This document shows positions 33,073-42,120 of a DNA stretch of 64,000 nt, one piece after another. Below the pieces are notes generated by a model that was given only the letters and a program-made list of their open reading frames with translations, did not search any database and was not told where the DNA came from. The first letter of the stretch is position 1. The number at the start of each line of letters is the position of its first letter. Source of the DNA: an uncultured Mediterraneibacter sp. (GTDB taxonomy: Bacteria; Bacillota; Clostridia; Lachnospirales; Lachnospiraceae); the NCBI RefSeq assembly GCF_934330165.1, contig NZ_CAKRGI010000001.1:62001-126000 (forward strand), given 5' to 3'. A program made the position numbers and the translations under genes.

Positions 33073-35760
33073 TTACTCCTCCTTACGTCTGCCTGAAATC
33101 AGTGTTACTATCCCGTGCGGCATCACCGACTTAATACTTTTTTTCACGTAATACGTGCCTTTTTTCTTTTCAGTATTTTTCTTTTCGGGATTTTTATTTT
33201 CAGACTTCCTGCCGTCCCTTTTTCTGGCAGAAGCCTTACTTTTTTCTTCCTGAACCGGTATTTCCTGTTCAGCTGCTTCCTCATTTTCTTCAACCGGCTT
33301 CTCAGGGATCACATACTTCCCATCCGGTTTCTTTCTGAGATACTGCATAATATAGCTGTATGCCTCAGGATACAGACTGAGACTTTCAAAAAAGTCCCAC
33401 GCCTCCTGCCTCATCTGCCGGTCACAGTACCAGTTCAACTGCCTGTATACCAGCGGAGCGATCAGGAAACGGAATACATATTCCTTTTTTCCTGCAGTGT
33501 ATCCGTCATTAATGACAGTTCTTAAAATGGAATGGATATCATGTCCCAGTGAAAGTTGTTCCTCCTGGTTTTTTCCCCGTTCCCCTTTCAGATACCGATA
33601 AACGTTCAGATCATAATATCGGATCGTATCAATTTCCCTGATACTAAGAGCCTGCCACTGCCGATCGATGCTCTCCTTACCAGATGCACAGAGTTTCGAG
33701 ACGCTCTCAAGTTTCTCTGTTCTGTATACTGCTGTGGATAACAGAGGACCGGAATCTTTAAATCCATATCCCGGATACAAAAGATCTTCAAACCGATACT
33801 GACTTCCATCCATCAGCATATCATAATCTGCTATTTCTTCCAGAAGGCTTTTTTCATAATCTGCATAAGAACCTCTGCAAAGAACAACATCTGCTTCTTC
33901 CTTTTGCAATCTTTCGATCAGTTCTGCAAACTTCTCACTGTCTACCCAGTCACTTCCATGGATCAAAGCTATATACTTTCCCGCTGCACTTCGAATTCCC
34001 TCTTTTATCATATGACCCACATCCGCCTCTTTCGGATGCACGAATCGCAGAACCTCTCCTCCCAGTCGCACAAATTCTCCTTTTTCTTCTGTCTCCAGCT
34101 CCGTTCCCATATCAGAGAGCAGAATCTCGATCTTTCCGTTATTCTTCTGATTCAGCAAAGATAAAAGACATTTTTTCGTCTTTTTATACTCTGCCGGTTT
34201 CAATACGAGTACCGAAAGCACCGGTGGACGTTCCACTTTTTTAGAAATCAGTTCCCTTGGAGTTCTGCTCAGGATCTGTCTCCGCCGGATCAGTTCAATC
34301 TCTTTCTCTACAGTTTTCTCCACACAGAAATTTTTTCTCGTAAACTCTGAAAGTTCTCTGCTGGTCTTCAAATACTCTTCCGGATTATAATACAATCTTT
34401 CAATGATCTGTGCAAGTTCCAGCGGATCTTCCGGATCTGCCAGTGTATGAAACCGTTCCTCCTGCATAAAATATCCATTGGACGTCACCCTGGATCCGAT
34501 CACGACCAGTCCTGATGAAGCACACTCTCCCATGGATACCGGATGTGCATCGTGCCTTGACGGAAGCAGAGCGATTCCCTGCTCTTTATAAATCTCAGAA
34601 AGCTTATTGTTCGGGATAAATGTTCTGTGAAAATGGACATTTTCAAACTGCCTGAGCGGTTCTGTCAGAACGTCATAAAAATCACCATCTCCATATATTT
34701 CAAAACTCAGTTCTTTGAAAAAATTTTTTCTCGATAATTCAAGGATTGCCCGCACACTCAGATCCAGAGAATGTACCATGCAGTTGTCAAATTTTCTGAT
34801 GATAATGATCTTTTTCCTGTCCTCTGCATTCTTTGCATGATATGGAAATTTCTGTTCATTGATCACATTATTGATCACACTGCTGTTCTTAAATTGCAAG
34901 CCATGCTGCTCTTCTGCAAACTCTTTCAGCCACTTTGATACAAAGACCCATTCCGCATTATCCATCTGTGAATATTTCTTAATGAACGCATCCCGCCTGT
35001 CAAAAACTTCCGCTGAATTAGTTCTTATCACCGGTCTTGTGAAATACGGTCTTACCAGATTTTCAACATACCTGTAAATGGACTCTGCCCCATGGCAGAT
35101 AAAAATAAGCTGATCCGGTGGATAAACATATCCGTCATAGATTGACATCAGATTTTCATCCACAAAATGAGTCACGATCACATGATACTGTCTTGAATCT
35201 AAAAGCTGCTTCAACGTTCCATAATTTCCCTGCAGCACCGGAATTCCCTCCAGCTCATAAGACATCTCGTACCAGTTGGATGCCAGAATGGAGGCAACCT
35301 GGATATGAATCCCCTTTTTCTGGTATTCTTTATTTCTTGAATGTGCAAATGCACATAAATACAGATTTGCAAATGATGGATAATTCGGAACTACCACCAG
35401 TACATCTTTGGTCTCGGAACACTCCGATGCAAGATAATAAGGCTGACTCAGTTCCTCAATTTCAATCTCATCAAACTTCAATGTCGATTCTGCGGAAATC
35501 ACAAGTTCCACTTCCAGCCGAACCGGTGTCGTCAGTTCCATAACAGCCGTAGAACCTGCTAAGACCGGGTAATACTTATTGATATTAATGTATCCCCCGG
35601 CATTTTCTCCACTTCCTCTGAAGGTAATCTTACAATATTTAGTTTCAGGATCTGTAAACTCTATGGCTTCTCCCGCTTCAAGCACCAGTTTTTCTGAAGA
35701 GTCATTTGCTATCGCTGACTCTGTCAGTCCAAAAGTCCCGGCGGTCATCTTCTTAATCAT
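33073..35760 (-). CDS. Large two-domain glycosyltransferase with N-terminal beta domain
   Basis: The 895-aa protein has at least four parts. Residues about 1-120 look like a beta-sandwich (ITFRGSGENAGGYININKYY). About 120-480 is a GT-B/GT4-like transferase (VVPNYPSFANLYLCAF, ICHGAESIYRYVENL, FIPNNKLSEIYKEQGIALLP, SMGECASSGLVVIGSRV). About 500-800 is a degenerate GT2-like domain (VLSVLVLKPAEYKKTKKCLL, LLSDMGTELE, ALIHGSDWVDSEKFAELI). The tail is Lys/Glu-rich and probably disordered. The first domain order recalls wall-glycan synthases that combine two transferases. It lies directly after the ABC ATPase gene, so it probably builds the exported glycan. Confidence 0.8.
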   Translation of the reverse strand: MIKKMTAGTFGLTESAIANDSSEKLVLEAGEAIEFTDPETKYCKITFRGSGENAGGYININKYYPVLAGSTAVMELTTPVRLEVELVISAESTLKFDEIEIEELSQPYYLASECSETKDVLVVVPNYPSFANLYLCAFAHSRNKEYQKKGIHIQVASILASNWYEMSYELEGIPVLQGNYGTLKQLLDSRQYHVIVTHFVDENLMSIYDGYVYPPDQLIFICHGAESIYRYVENLVRPYFTRPVIRTNSAEVFDRRDAFIKKYSQMDNAEWVFVSKWLKEFAEEQHGLQFKNSSVINNVINEQKFPYHAKNAEDRKKIIIIRKFDNCMVHSLDLSVRAILELSRKNFFKELSFEIYGDGDFYDVLTEPLRQFENVHFHRTFIPNNKLSEIYKEQGIALLPSRHDAHPVSMGECASSGLVVIGSRVTSNGYFMQEERFHTLADPEDPLELAQIIERLYYNPEEYLKTSRELSEFTRKNFCVEKTVEKEIELIRRRQILSRTPRELISKKVERPPVLSVLVLKPAEYKKTKKCLLSLLNQKNNGKIEILLSDMGTELETEEKGEFVRLGGEVLRFVHPKEADVGHMIKEGIRSAAGKYIALIHGSDWVDSEKFAELIERLQKEEADVVLCRGSYADYEKSLLEEIADYDMLMDGSQYRFEDLLYPGYGFKDSGPLLSTAVYRTEKLESVSKLCASGKESIDRQWQALSIREIDTIRYYDLNVYRYLKGERGKNQEEQLSLGHDIHSILRTVINDGYTAGKKEYVFRFLIAPLVYRQLNWYCDRQMRQEAWDFFESLSLYPEAYSYIMQYLRKKPDGKYVIPEKPVEENEEAAEQEIPVQEEKSKASARKRDGRKSENKNPEKKNTEKKKGTYYVKKSIKSVMPHGIVTLISGRRKEE

Positions 35761-35792
35761 CCGCTTCTCCTTTGATCCGCACCCTGCAATGA

Positions 35793-36548
35793 CTATTTTG
35801 AAACCTGACTGTCATAATAAGCCTGACAAACTTTTTCTGTATCTCCGCTCATCACAACTTTTCCATGATCAAGCCACACTACCTTATCGCAAAGACTTCT
35901 GACTGAATCAATCGAATGCGATACATATAAGACTGTTGTACCACCGGTGATCATACTTCTCATCTTTGCCTCACTCTTCTGCTGGAAATTCAGATCTCCT
36001 ACAGACAGGATCTCATCCACGATCAGAATCTCAGGATCCACCTGCGTGGCAATTGAAAAAGCAAGTCTTGCAATCATACCACTCGAAAAATTCCGCACCG
36101 GAACTTCCAAAAAGTCCTGCAATTCTGAAAACGATACAATCTCATCGAACTTCTGATCGATAAATTCTCTGGAATATCCTAAAATAGAACCGTTCAGATA
36201 AATATTCTCACGTGCCGTAAGATCCATGTCAAATCCTGCTCCAAGTTCGATCATAGGGCAGATATTTCCTGCTATCGTGATCTTGCCTTCTGTCGGTTTC
36301 ATAACTCCCGAAACTACTTTCAGAAGCGTACTTTTTCCAGCACCGTTCCCACCGACGAATCCGACAACCTCGCCTCGTTTCACTTCAAAATTCACATGCT
36401 TTAACGCCCAGAAATCTTTATTTTCCTTTTTCTCATCTTTCTTTTTCGGCTTAAACATATTGATGAAAAATAACTTCAAAGAAAAATTTTTCTCTATGCC
36501 AAGATTAAATTTCATCGAGACATCTTCAACTTTTATCATGCTGTCCAT
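35793..36548 (-). CDS. ABC transporter ATPase, polysaccharide/teichoic acid export (TagH/Wzt type)
   Basis: The 251-aa ATPase energises export of a lipid-linked glycan. Walker A is GGNGAGKST (about 86-94), the Q-loop region PMIELGAGFD is typical of polysaccharide exporters, the signature reads NFSSGMIARLAF, Walker B is ILIVDEILSVGD and the H-loop YVSHS. It ends soon after the nucleotide-binding domain, so it lacks the C-terminal glycan-binding domain of some Wzt proteins and the extension of TagH. The permease gene follows the same promoter, 11 bases upstream. An AGAGGTGCGG site supports the first Met. Confidence 0.95.
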   Translation of the reverse strand: MDSMIKVEDVSMKFNLGIEKNFSLKLFFINMFKPKKKDEKKENKDFWALKHVNFEVKRGEVVGFVGGNGAGKSTLLKVVSGVMKPTEGKITIAGNICPMIELGAGFDMDLTARENIYLNGSILGYSREFIDQKFDEIVSFSELQDFLEVPVRNFSSGMIARLAFSIATQVDPEILIVDEILSVGDLNFQQKSEAKMRSMITGGTTVLYVSHSIDSVRSLCDKVVWLDHGKVVMSGDTEKVCQAYYDSQVSK

Positions 36549-36559
36549 ACCGCACCTCT

Positions 36560-37351
36560 TTATACATAATAAATAAACTTGTCCTGATTCTTTCTAAATA
36601 CAACCACTCCGATGATCAGACTTGCGACTGAAGAAATGATACATGCTGCGAAATCCATAGTAGTCGGAATCTGGTGATATAAAATGATCGTTCTTGCAAA
36701 CGTAATAATATGATATAACGGATTCAGTTTCAAAATGATCTGTAATCTCGGATCCAACATATTAATATCATACATAATTGGAGTCATATAGGATAAAATC
36801 TGTATAATAATTCCGTAAATATAGAACATATCTCTCAGAAATACCGAAACTGTTGCAAGGAACAGACTGACACCAAGTGTAAATACAAATAAGAAAATAA
36901 AGGAAAGCGGAAGCAGAAAATGATAAATATTCAGCCCCGTTCCAGTCAGTATGATAACCGCATACAATGGAATCAGCGTCAGCAGAAAATTAATCCCTAC
37001 AAATAAGCACTTCGATAACGGGAAAATATATTTTGGAATGTAGATCTTATTGATCAGCGAAAAATTTCCAACTACCGAACTCATTGAGAGGTTACTTGCC
37101 TCATTAAAGTAATTAAAATATACAAGACCTGTCAGCAGATACGTCAGATAGTTCACTCCCGGTGTCGAAAACTTGAATACATTCGTAAATACGATCGCCA
37201 TAACGCACATCATCAAAATCGGGTTCAATAAACTCCACAGCACTCCCAGCACAGATCTTTTATATTTGACCTTAAAATCTCTGGAGATCAGCTGTTCCAG
37301 TAAAAAAGAGTACCTCTTCAGACTCAGACAAATATTTTTAACAGTTTTCAT
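36560..37351 (-). CDS. ABC transporter permease, polysaccharide export (TagG/Wzm type)
   Basis: This inner-membrane permease pairs with the adjacent ATPase. The ABC2-type protein has about six membrane segments and the typical N-terminal signature LISRDFKVKYKRSVLGVLWS with LNPILMMCVMAIVFTNVF. I start it at ATG 37351, with an AAAGGAAG site; the in-frame ATG at 37378 lies at about the predicted transcription start and so cannot be used from this promoter. It is the first gene of the unit that runs down to 28329. Confidence 0.94.
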   Translation of the reverse strand: MKTVKNICLSLKRYSFLLEQLISRDFKVKYKRSVLGVLWSLLNPILMMCVMAIVFTNVFKFSTPGVNYLTYLLTGLVYFNYFNEASNLSMSSVVGNFSLINKIYIPKYIFPLSKCLFVGINFLLTLIPLYAVIILTGTGLNIYHFLLPLSFIFLFVFTLGVSLFLATVSVFLRDMFYIYGIIIQILSYMTPIMYDINMLDPRLQIILKLNPLYHIITFARTIILYHQIPTTMDFAACIISSVASLIIGVVVFRKNQDKFIYYV

Positions 37352-37385
37352 CTTATCTTCCTTTCTCTTGGTATACATCTTTGTT

Positions 37386-37414
37386 ATGATAAACTAAATT
37401 GCCTGTAGTGTCAA
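37386..37414 (-). promoter_or_regulatory. Sigma-A promoter of the ABC-exporter unit
   Basis: A consensus TTGACA (37409-37414) and TATCAT (37386-37391) are 17 bp apart. Transcription should start near 37379, giving about 28 leader bases before ATG 37351. It lies in an AT-rich gap after the gtrA stop. Confidence 0.85.
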
Positions 37415-37475
37415 TATTCTGACTATTTAGCTTTTATTAAAAAATCCTTAACAGCAGATTTTCATGAGTCGATCT

Positions 37476-37901
37476 TTATTCATTTTCCGCTTCTCTAAAT
37501 ACCACAAAACGCTGGCCTAGATAGTTCATTCCCACGAAAATACACATTCCTGCCAACATCGCTATATTTTCCTGAACCGTCACACTAAATCCGGAAAAGA
37601 GCCATGCTGCCACCGGTTTTGCCAGTCCGTATGCCACCAGATAGCATACGGCAATGTTCACGACAAACTTCAACACAGTCTTTACACTTTTCTGACGATT
37701 TTTAAAAGTAAAATACTTGTTCAGAAAATAACTCACAATGCTGCCCACTATATAATTTCCGGCACTTGATACCCAATAACTGCATCCAAGACAATTATAT
37801 AATCCAAACATTGTTCCTGTTCCAACCAGTGTATTGATCACTCCGACCAGTAAAAATTTCACTGTTGTTATATCGATCAGTTTCTGTTTCTTCTCTTTCA
37901 T
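37476..37901 (-). CDS. GtrA-family membrane protein
   Basis: The 141-aa protein has four membrane segments and the GtrA pattern: KFLLVGVINTLVGTGTMFGL, SSAGNYIVGSIVSYFLNKYF, FTFKNRQKS, and a final GMNYLGQRFVVF. GtrA proteins are thought to flip bactoprenol-linked glucose for glycan side-chain decoration. Start and stop codons of this gene and the DUF6056 gene are directly adjacent (TAG-ATG), showing tight coupling, and a GtrB-like transferase lies one gene further upstream. Confidence 0.92.
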   Translation of the reverse strand: MKEKKQKLIDITTVKFLLVGVINTLVGTGTMFGLYNCLGCSYWVSSAGNYIVGSIVSYFLNKYFTFKNRQKSVKTVLKFVVNIAVCYLVAYGLAKPVAAWLFSGFSVTVQENIAMLAGMCIFVGMNYLGQRFVVFREAENE

Positions 37902-39224
37902 CTACTCTGCCACTCCGATTATCGATTCCACTTGATAGTACGCTGCCATCGCCGCATTATTCCACGCATATCGATCCGCTGCATCCAGATCTGCAAGTCC
38001 CTTCAATGCTGCATATTTTGTCTCCGGTATGACTACCGGAAGGGTCAGGTTCTTCTCGCCTGCTGCAATCTGCTCTTTTGCAAGCCTGTCTCTCGCCATA
38101 CATTTTGAGTAAGTATTATAAATATCCCAGCTTCCATGGAAGAACTGGACAGTAGAAAATACAAGAAGAATCCAGCACGAGCAGGTAACTGCCACACCAA
38201 TCTTTCTTCTCCAAAATTCTTCAGTCAATACCAGTATCCCAACGATCAGAAAAAGTGCGGATGAAAGCATATTCCGCTCCGGATAATAAGAGGCAACTGT
38301 ATGCATAAAATTTGTAATCAGGCTTGCAGCTAAAAAGAAAAGTGCAATCCAGGTCTTTTTATACCATTCCAGGATCATTGAACATACGATCAGGACAAGC
38401 AGGATCAGCAATAAAATAAGCAGGTGTTCGACATACAGATCCATTGCATTGATAAAATTGTCCACATAGCCGTGCAGACCGGATGTGGCAACTTTATTTT
38501 TTAATGTTCCCGGTGCCGTCATCATAAGAATAAAGCCGATCAGCATCGTCAGAACACTTCCTATTCCCCATACCGGAATCTTTTCTTTATTCATCCACCT
38601 GTGATATGCCAGTAATAAGACCGCAAGCACGATTGTCCCGAAAGAGGCTGTCTCCAGATAATCTCCCATAGCGAATCCGGCAACAAGGAACAGAATTTTC
38701 TGAATCTTACCTTCCATTACTTTTTCATTCTTTGCCAGCTTCATAAAAGGATATAAATAGTAAAGTGAAAAAGTACAGCCCCACAAATAATTACACGATC
38801 CGTCCAGCCAGAGCATCGTCTGTCCAAATGCCGGTGCAAAATACCAGACCAGACCAAAAATGCTTACCAGAGCCAGTGCATTTCTTTTTTTATTCCAGAA
38901 TAAATACCGATACAGGATCAGGATCAGCATGGTAAAAATCACCGCATTCACCACATCAAAAATCCAGGACGGCAGCAGCAAAAAGAGCTGAACAAAAAAA
39001 TGTGCCACCAGTCTTCCGTTCATTCCTTTCGCATGTGCATACATGGATGGAAAAATATCCCACACCGTCTGTATCTTCTTATATGTTGCAAAACTGTTCA
39101 TGTAAGAATAGTCATCTGCCGCATAAAAGGTATAATGGTTCAAAAGGAACATGATACCAAAAATTCCTGCCACAAGCAGGTAAAATAAATACTTGTTCCT
39201 ATTCATTTTTCTGAGTGTCTTCAT
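37902..39224 (-). CDS. DUF6056-like polytopic membrane protein, possible GT-C glycosyltransferase
   Basis: The 440-aa protein has about ten to eleven membrane segments. The first outside loop contains YAADDYSYMNSFATYKKI, an Asp-Asp pair as in GT-C transferases, followed by KGMNGRLVAHFFVQLF and, further on, LWLDGSCNYLWGCTFSLYYL, a pattern I associate with the DUF6056 family. A final soluble segment follows the last membrane helix. Located between GtrB-like and GtrA genes, it occupies the place of the serotype-specific transferase in phage-type gtr operons, so I infer it attaches the flipped sugar to an external glycan. This is not proven. Confidence 0.75.
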   Translation of the reverse strand: MKTLRKMNRNKYLFYLLVAGIFGIMFLLNHYTFYAADDYSYMNSFATYKKIQTVWDIFPSMYAHAKGMNGRLVAHFFVQLFLLLPSWIFDVVNAVIFTMLILILYRYLFWNKKRNALALVSIFGLVWYFAPAFGQTMLWLDGSCNYLWGCTFSLYYLYPFMKLAKNEKVMEGKIQKILFLVAGFAMGDYLETASFGTIVLAVLLLAYHRWMNKEKIPVWGIGSVLTMLIGFILMMTAPGTLKNKVATSGLHGYVDNFINAMDLYVEHLLILLLILLVLIVCSMILEWYKKTWIALFFLAASLITNFMHTVASYYPERNMLSSALFLIVGILVLTEEFWRRKIGVAVTCSCWILLVFSTVQFFHGSWDIYNTYSKCMARDRLAKEQIAAGEKNLTLPVVIPETKYAALKGLADLDAADRYAWNNAAMAAYYQVESIIGVAE

Positions 39225-39248
39225 TTTCTTTTTCCCGTCTTTCTTTTT

Positions 39249-40196
39249 CTATTGTTCTGACTCATTTTCTTCTTTTATATTGGTCTCCTGGATCAGATAA
39301 ACCGGTCTTTTCTTTACTTCAAAATAAATTCTTCCAATATACTCTCCAATGACGCCAATAGAAAAAAGCTGGATTCCTCCCAACGTCGTGATCAGAAGGA
39401 TCGTCGTAAAATATCCCGGTGCATCAATCCCATGAAGCAGGATTTCTATCAGCAGATACAGCAGATATAAAATACTGATCCCCATAAAAATCCCTCCAAG
39501 ATAAATGCAGATCCTCAATGGCTGGTTATTAAATGATAAAATCCCATCTACTCCATACGACAGAAGCGATTTAAAGGACCACTTGCTGTTCCCTCCTGCA
39601 CGCTCTTGATTCTCGTATTCGATGTAGGTCTGATTAAAGCCCACCCACGAAAATAATCCTTTTGAAAAACGGTTATTCTCTTTCAATTCCAATAATGCAT
39701 CGATCGTACGTCTTGATAGAAGTCGGAAATCACCCGCTCCATCGACCATTTCTACATTAACCAGTTTGTTCGCCAGCTTATAATACAATTTTGCAAAAAC
39801 AATTGATAATCTCGAATCGCCTTTTCTGTTTCTTTTCGCAATGACCTGGTCATATCCCTCCTGATATTTCTCGTACATCTGCACGATCAGCTCCGGTGGA
39901 TGCTGCAGATCCGCATCCATGATCACTGCACAACTCCCCTTACAATGCTCCAGCCCGGAAAGCATTGCTGCCTCTTTCCCAAAGTTCCTGCTAAAAGAAA
40001 TATATTTTATTTTTTCCGACCTTCCGGCAAGCTTTTTCAGGAAAACTAACGTATCATCCTTACTTCCATCATTCACAAAAATAATTTCATAATCAAATGC
40101 CTTTCCCGTACACGTATCTGCGATTGCCTTTGCAGTCCGCTCAATCACTGCTCCTTCATTATAACACGGAACAATCACTGACAATAATTCTCTCAT
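39249..40196 (-). CDS. GtrB-like polyprenyl-phosphate glycosyltransferase (GT2)
   Basis: This enzyme probably makes undecaprenyl-phosphate-linked glucose or a related sugar. The 315-aa protein begins with LLSVIVPCYNEGAVIERT and has IIFVNDGSKDDT, SFSRNFGKEAAMLSGLEH, VIMDADLQHPPELI (with the DXD metal site) and two C-terminal membrane segments (about 230-255 and 266-290), the architecture of GtrB and bacterial DPM synthases. It is encoded in the order GtrB, DUF6056, GtrA in one unit. An AAGGAAGGAATC site precedes the ATG. Confidence 0.92.
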   Translation of the reverse strand: MRELLSVIVPCYNEGAVIERTAKAIADTCTGKAFDYEIIFVNDGSKDDTLVFLKKLAGRSEKIKYISFSRNFGKEAAMLSGLEHCKGSCAVIMDADLQHPPELIVQMYEKYQEGYDQVIAKRNRKGDSRLSIVFAKLYYKLANKLVNVEMVDGAGDFRLLSRRTIDALLELKENNRFSKGLFSWVGFNQTYIEYENQERAGGNSKWSFKSLLSYGVDGILSFNNQPLRICIYLGGIFMGISILYLLYLLIEILLHGIDAPGYFTTILLITTLGGIQLFSIGVIGEYIGRIYFEVKKRPVYLIQETNIKEENESEQ

Positions 40197-40227
40197 CGCC
40201 TGATTCCTTCCTTTTTGCAGATATTCT

Positions 40228-42114
40228 TTACAGATATCTCTTGACAGCTACTCTCCAGGTTGCTCTATCCCATTTTTCATAATAATCCACGTCATGAATA
40301 ATGGTTCCGTATTTTGGACTTAATGCATGGATGATCTGGTTATTCCCTATATACAATGCCATATGAGAAACTCCACTTCCTTCTGTATAGCATACCAGAT
40401 CTCCCGGCTTCCACTGACTTATATCCAATGGATCGATCCAGGTTCCTCCCTGTGCCTGCTCATAAGCGAGTCTCGGAACTGACACACCAAGCTGAGCCAT
40501 AGCCCACTGCGTAAATCCACTACAGTCCCATCCACCGGTTGTTGTTCCGCCCCAGCAGTATGGAACCCATGTATAAGTACAAATTTCCGCTATTTTAGCC
40601 GGAACATCATTAAGCAGTCTTCCGGAAGTATCAAATCGGCAATTCACTCCATCAATTATCACTGTATCATTTGTGATCAAATATCCATAACTGTTATAAT
40701 AGTAGCGATTACCATCCTTCTCTCTCCAGCCTGTATACATTTTTCCACTATCTGCAAAATAATACCAGATACCATCAATCTCCAGGCCCTTATTTCTTGC
40801 AAGTTTTCCATCTGCCTGATAATAGTATTTTTCATCAGCTTTTGTACGCCAGTAATCTTTCTTCATATCACCTGCAGCATCAAAATAATACCAGTCAGTT
40901 CCATCTTGCACACCATCATCAAATGCCTGCCGCCCCATCGGCGTAAAGCCGATCACTTTTTCATTCTCTGTCTTCAATCCACGATATGCTGCTCCGTTGC
41001 TCTGGAAAATATACCGGTATCCTCCAATCTTCAAATCCCGATCCATCACCAGATGACCTTCCTCATCATAATAATACCAGTCTGCATCTTTCTGACGGAA
41101 CTGAGATTCATAACGTCTTCCACTTCCATCCAGATAATACCAGTAACCATTAAATTGTATCCCTGCATTCAGGATCAGATGCCCCTGATCATCATAATAA
41201 TAATATCCAGTATCTTTCTCTCTCCAGTCAGAATACAGCATTTTTCCATCTTTCTGGAAATAATACCAGTAACCATCTATCTGGTTTCCCATGTCGGTCA
41301 GGCAGGATCCCTGCTGATCATAATAATATGCTCCGTCTTCACCGACAGACCAGCCTGTATAAACTGCACCACTTCCTGTAAACTTATAGTGCTTTCCATT
41401 GATATCCAGCTCTCTGTTCAGCACAAGATATCCATTTTCATCATAATAGTACCACGTATCGTCTTTTTGGCGGAACTGAGACACATACTTTTTCCCGTTT
41501 TCATCCACATAATACCAGTGTCCGTTTATCCCTATTCCACGATTCATCACCAAATGGGCTGCTTCATCATAATAATAGTAATTTCCTGCTTTTTCTCTCC
41601 AGCCAGAACTTAGTATCTTTCCATCCTTCTGGAAATAATACCAGTAACCATCTATCTGCTTTCCGGTATCTTCTGAACGGCTTCCATTTGTCTCATAATA
41701 GTAAGTATCTGTTCCATCTGTATACCATCCTCTATAAATCGCACCATTTTCTGTAAATTTATAATGTCTTCCATTAATATCCATCTCCTGGTTCATTACC
41801 AGATGCCCATTCGCATCATAATAATACCATTCCCCATTTTTTTCTCTCCAGTAATTTTTCTGCATTGCACCTGTTGCATCAAAATAGTACCAGTAACCGT
41901 CAATTTCACATCCGGCATCATAAAGCTTTATTCCGTCAATATAAAAAAATGTGTCATTGTCACCTGTTACCCAGCCATTCGCATACTCAGAAACTCCCTG
42001 TCCATTTTCTGCAAGATCCTTGTTCTCCGAAATCTCTGTATCTGCATGGGCTGGCACTGCACTCCCCATCGCAAGTACCATCGACATCATAAAAATTACT
42101 GCCTTATTTTTCAT
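40228..42114 (-). CDS. Secreted NlpC/P60 peptidase with cell-wall-binding repeats
   Basis: A signal peptide (about 1-24, ending VPAHA) and a short linker lead into an array of about 20-residue aromatic repeats (GYWYYFDATGAMQKNYWREK type) up to about residue 505. The last 120 residues are an NlpC/P60 domain, with catalytic Cys in GGWDCSGFTQWAM, His in GVSHMALYIG and third His in IIHALSP. Such enzymes cleave peptidoglycan stem peptides. The array shares a long, nearly identical segment with the VanW protein at 25942. The gene starts six bases after the flippase stop, with an AAAGGAGAT site, so it is part of the same transcript. Confidence 0.93.
   Translation of the reverse strand: MKNKAVIFMMSMVLAMGSAVPAHADTEISENKDLAENGQGVSEYANGWVTGDNDTFFYIDGIKLYDAGCEIDGYWYYFDATGAMQKNYWREKNGEWYYYDANGHLVMNQEMDINGRHYKFTENGAIYRGWYTDGTDTYYYETNGSRSEDTGKQIDGYWYYFQKDGKILSSGWREKAGNYYYYDEAAHLVMNRGIGINGHWYYVDENGKKYVSQFRQKDDTWYYYDENGYLVLNRELDINGKHYKFTGSGAVYTGWSVGEDGAYYYDQQGSCLTDMGNQIDGYWYYFQKDGKMLYSDWREKDTGYYYYDDQGHLILNAGIQFNGYWYYLDGSGRRYESQFRQKDADWYYYDEEGHLVMDRDLKIGGYRYIFQSNGAAYRGLKTENEKVIGFTPMGRQAFDDGVQDGTDWYYFDAAGDMKKDYWRTKADEKYYYQADGKLARNKGLEIDGIWYYFADSGKMYTGWREKDGNRYYYNSYGYLITNDTVIIDGVNCRFDTSGRLLNDVPAKIAEICTYTWVPYCWGGTTTGGWDCSGFTQWAMAQLGVSVPRLAYEQAQGGTWIDPLDISQWKPGDLVCYTEGSGVSHMALYIGNNQIIHALSPKYGTIIHDVDYYEKWDRATWRVAVKRYL
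40609..41120 (-). repeat. Segment nearly identical to 26512-27020
   Basis: Same module as in the VanW gene: it encodes RYESQFRQK through to the last wall-binding repeat before the catalytic domain, including the insert GFTPMGRQAFDDGV. The C-terminal domain differs between the two genes, so the boundary marks domain exchange on a common binding array. Confidence 0.85.
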
Positions 42115-42120
42115 TTTGAT

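Noticed and set aside
37351..37378. ATG at 37378 as start of the ABC permease
   Set aside because: It coincides with the predicted transcription start and lacks a ribosome binding site, whereas ATG 37351 has AAAGGAAG.
40906..41613. 235-codon plus-strand open frame opposite the wall-binding repeats
   Set aside because: It is the antisense of the NlpC/P60 repeat array (Ile/Pro/His-rich) and has no start signals; similar shadows occur opposite the VanW and GH25 arrays.
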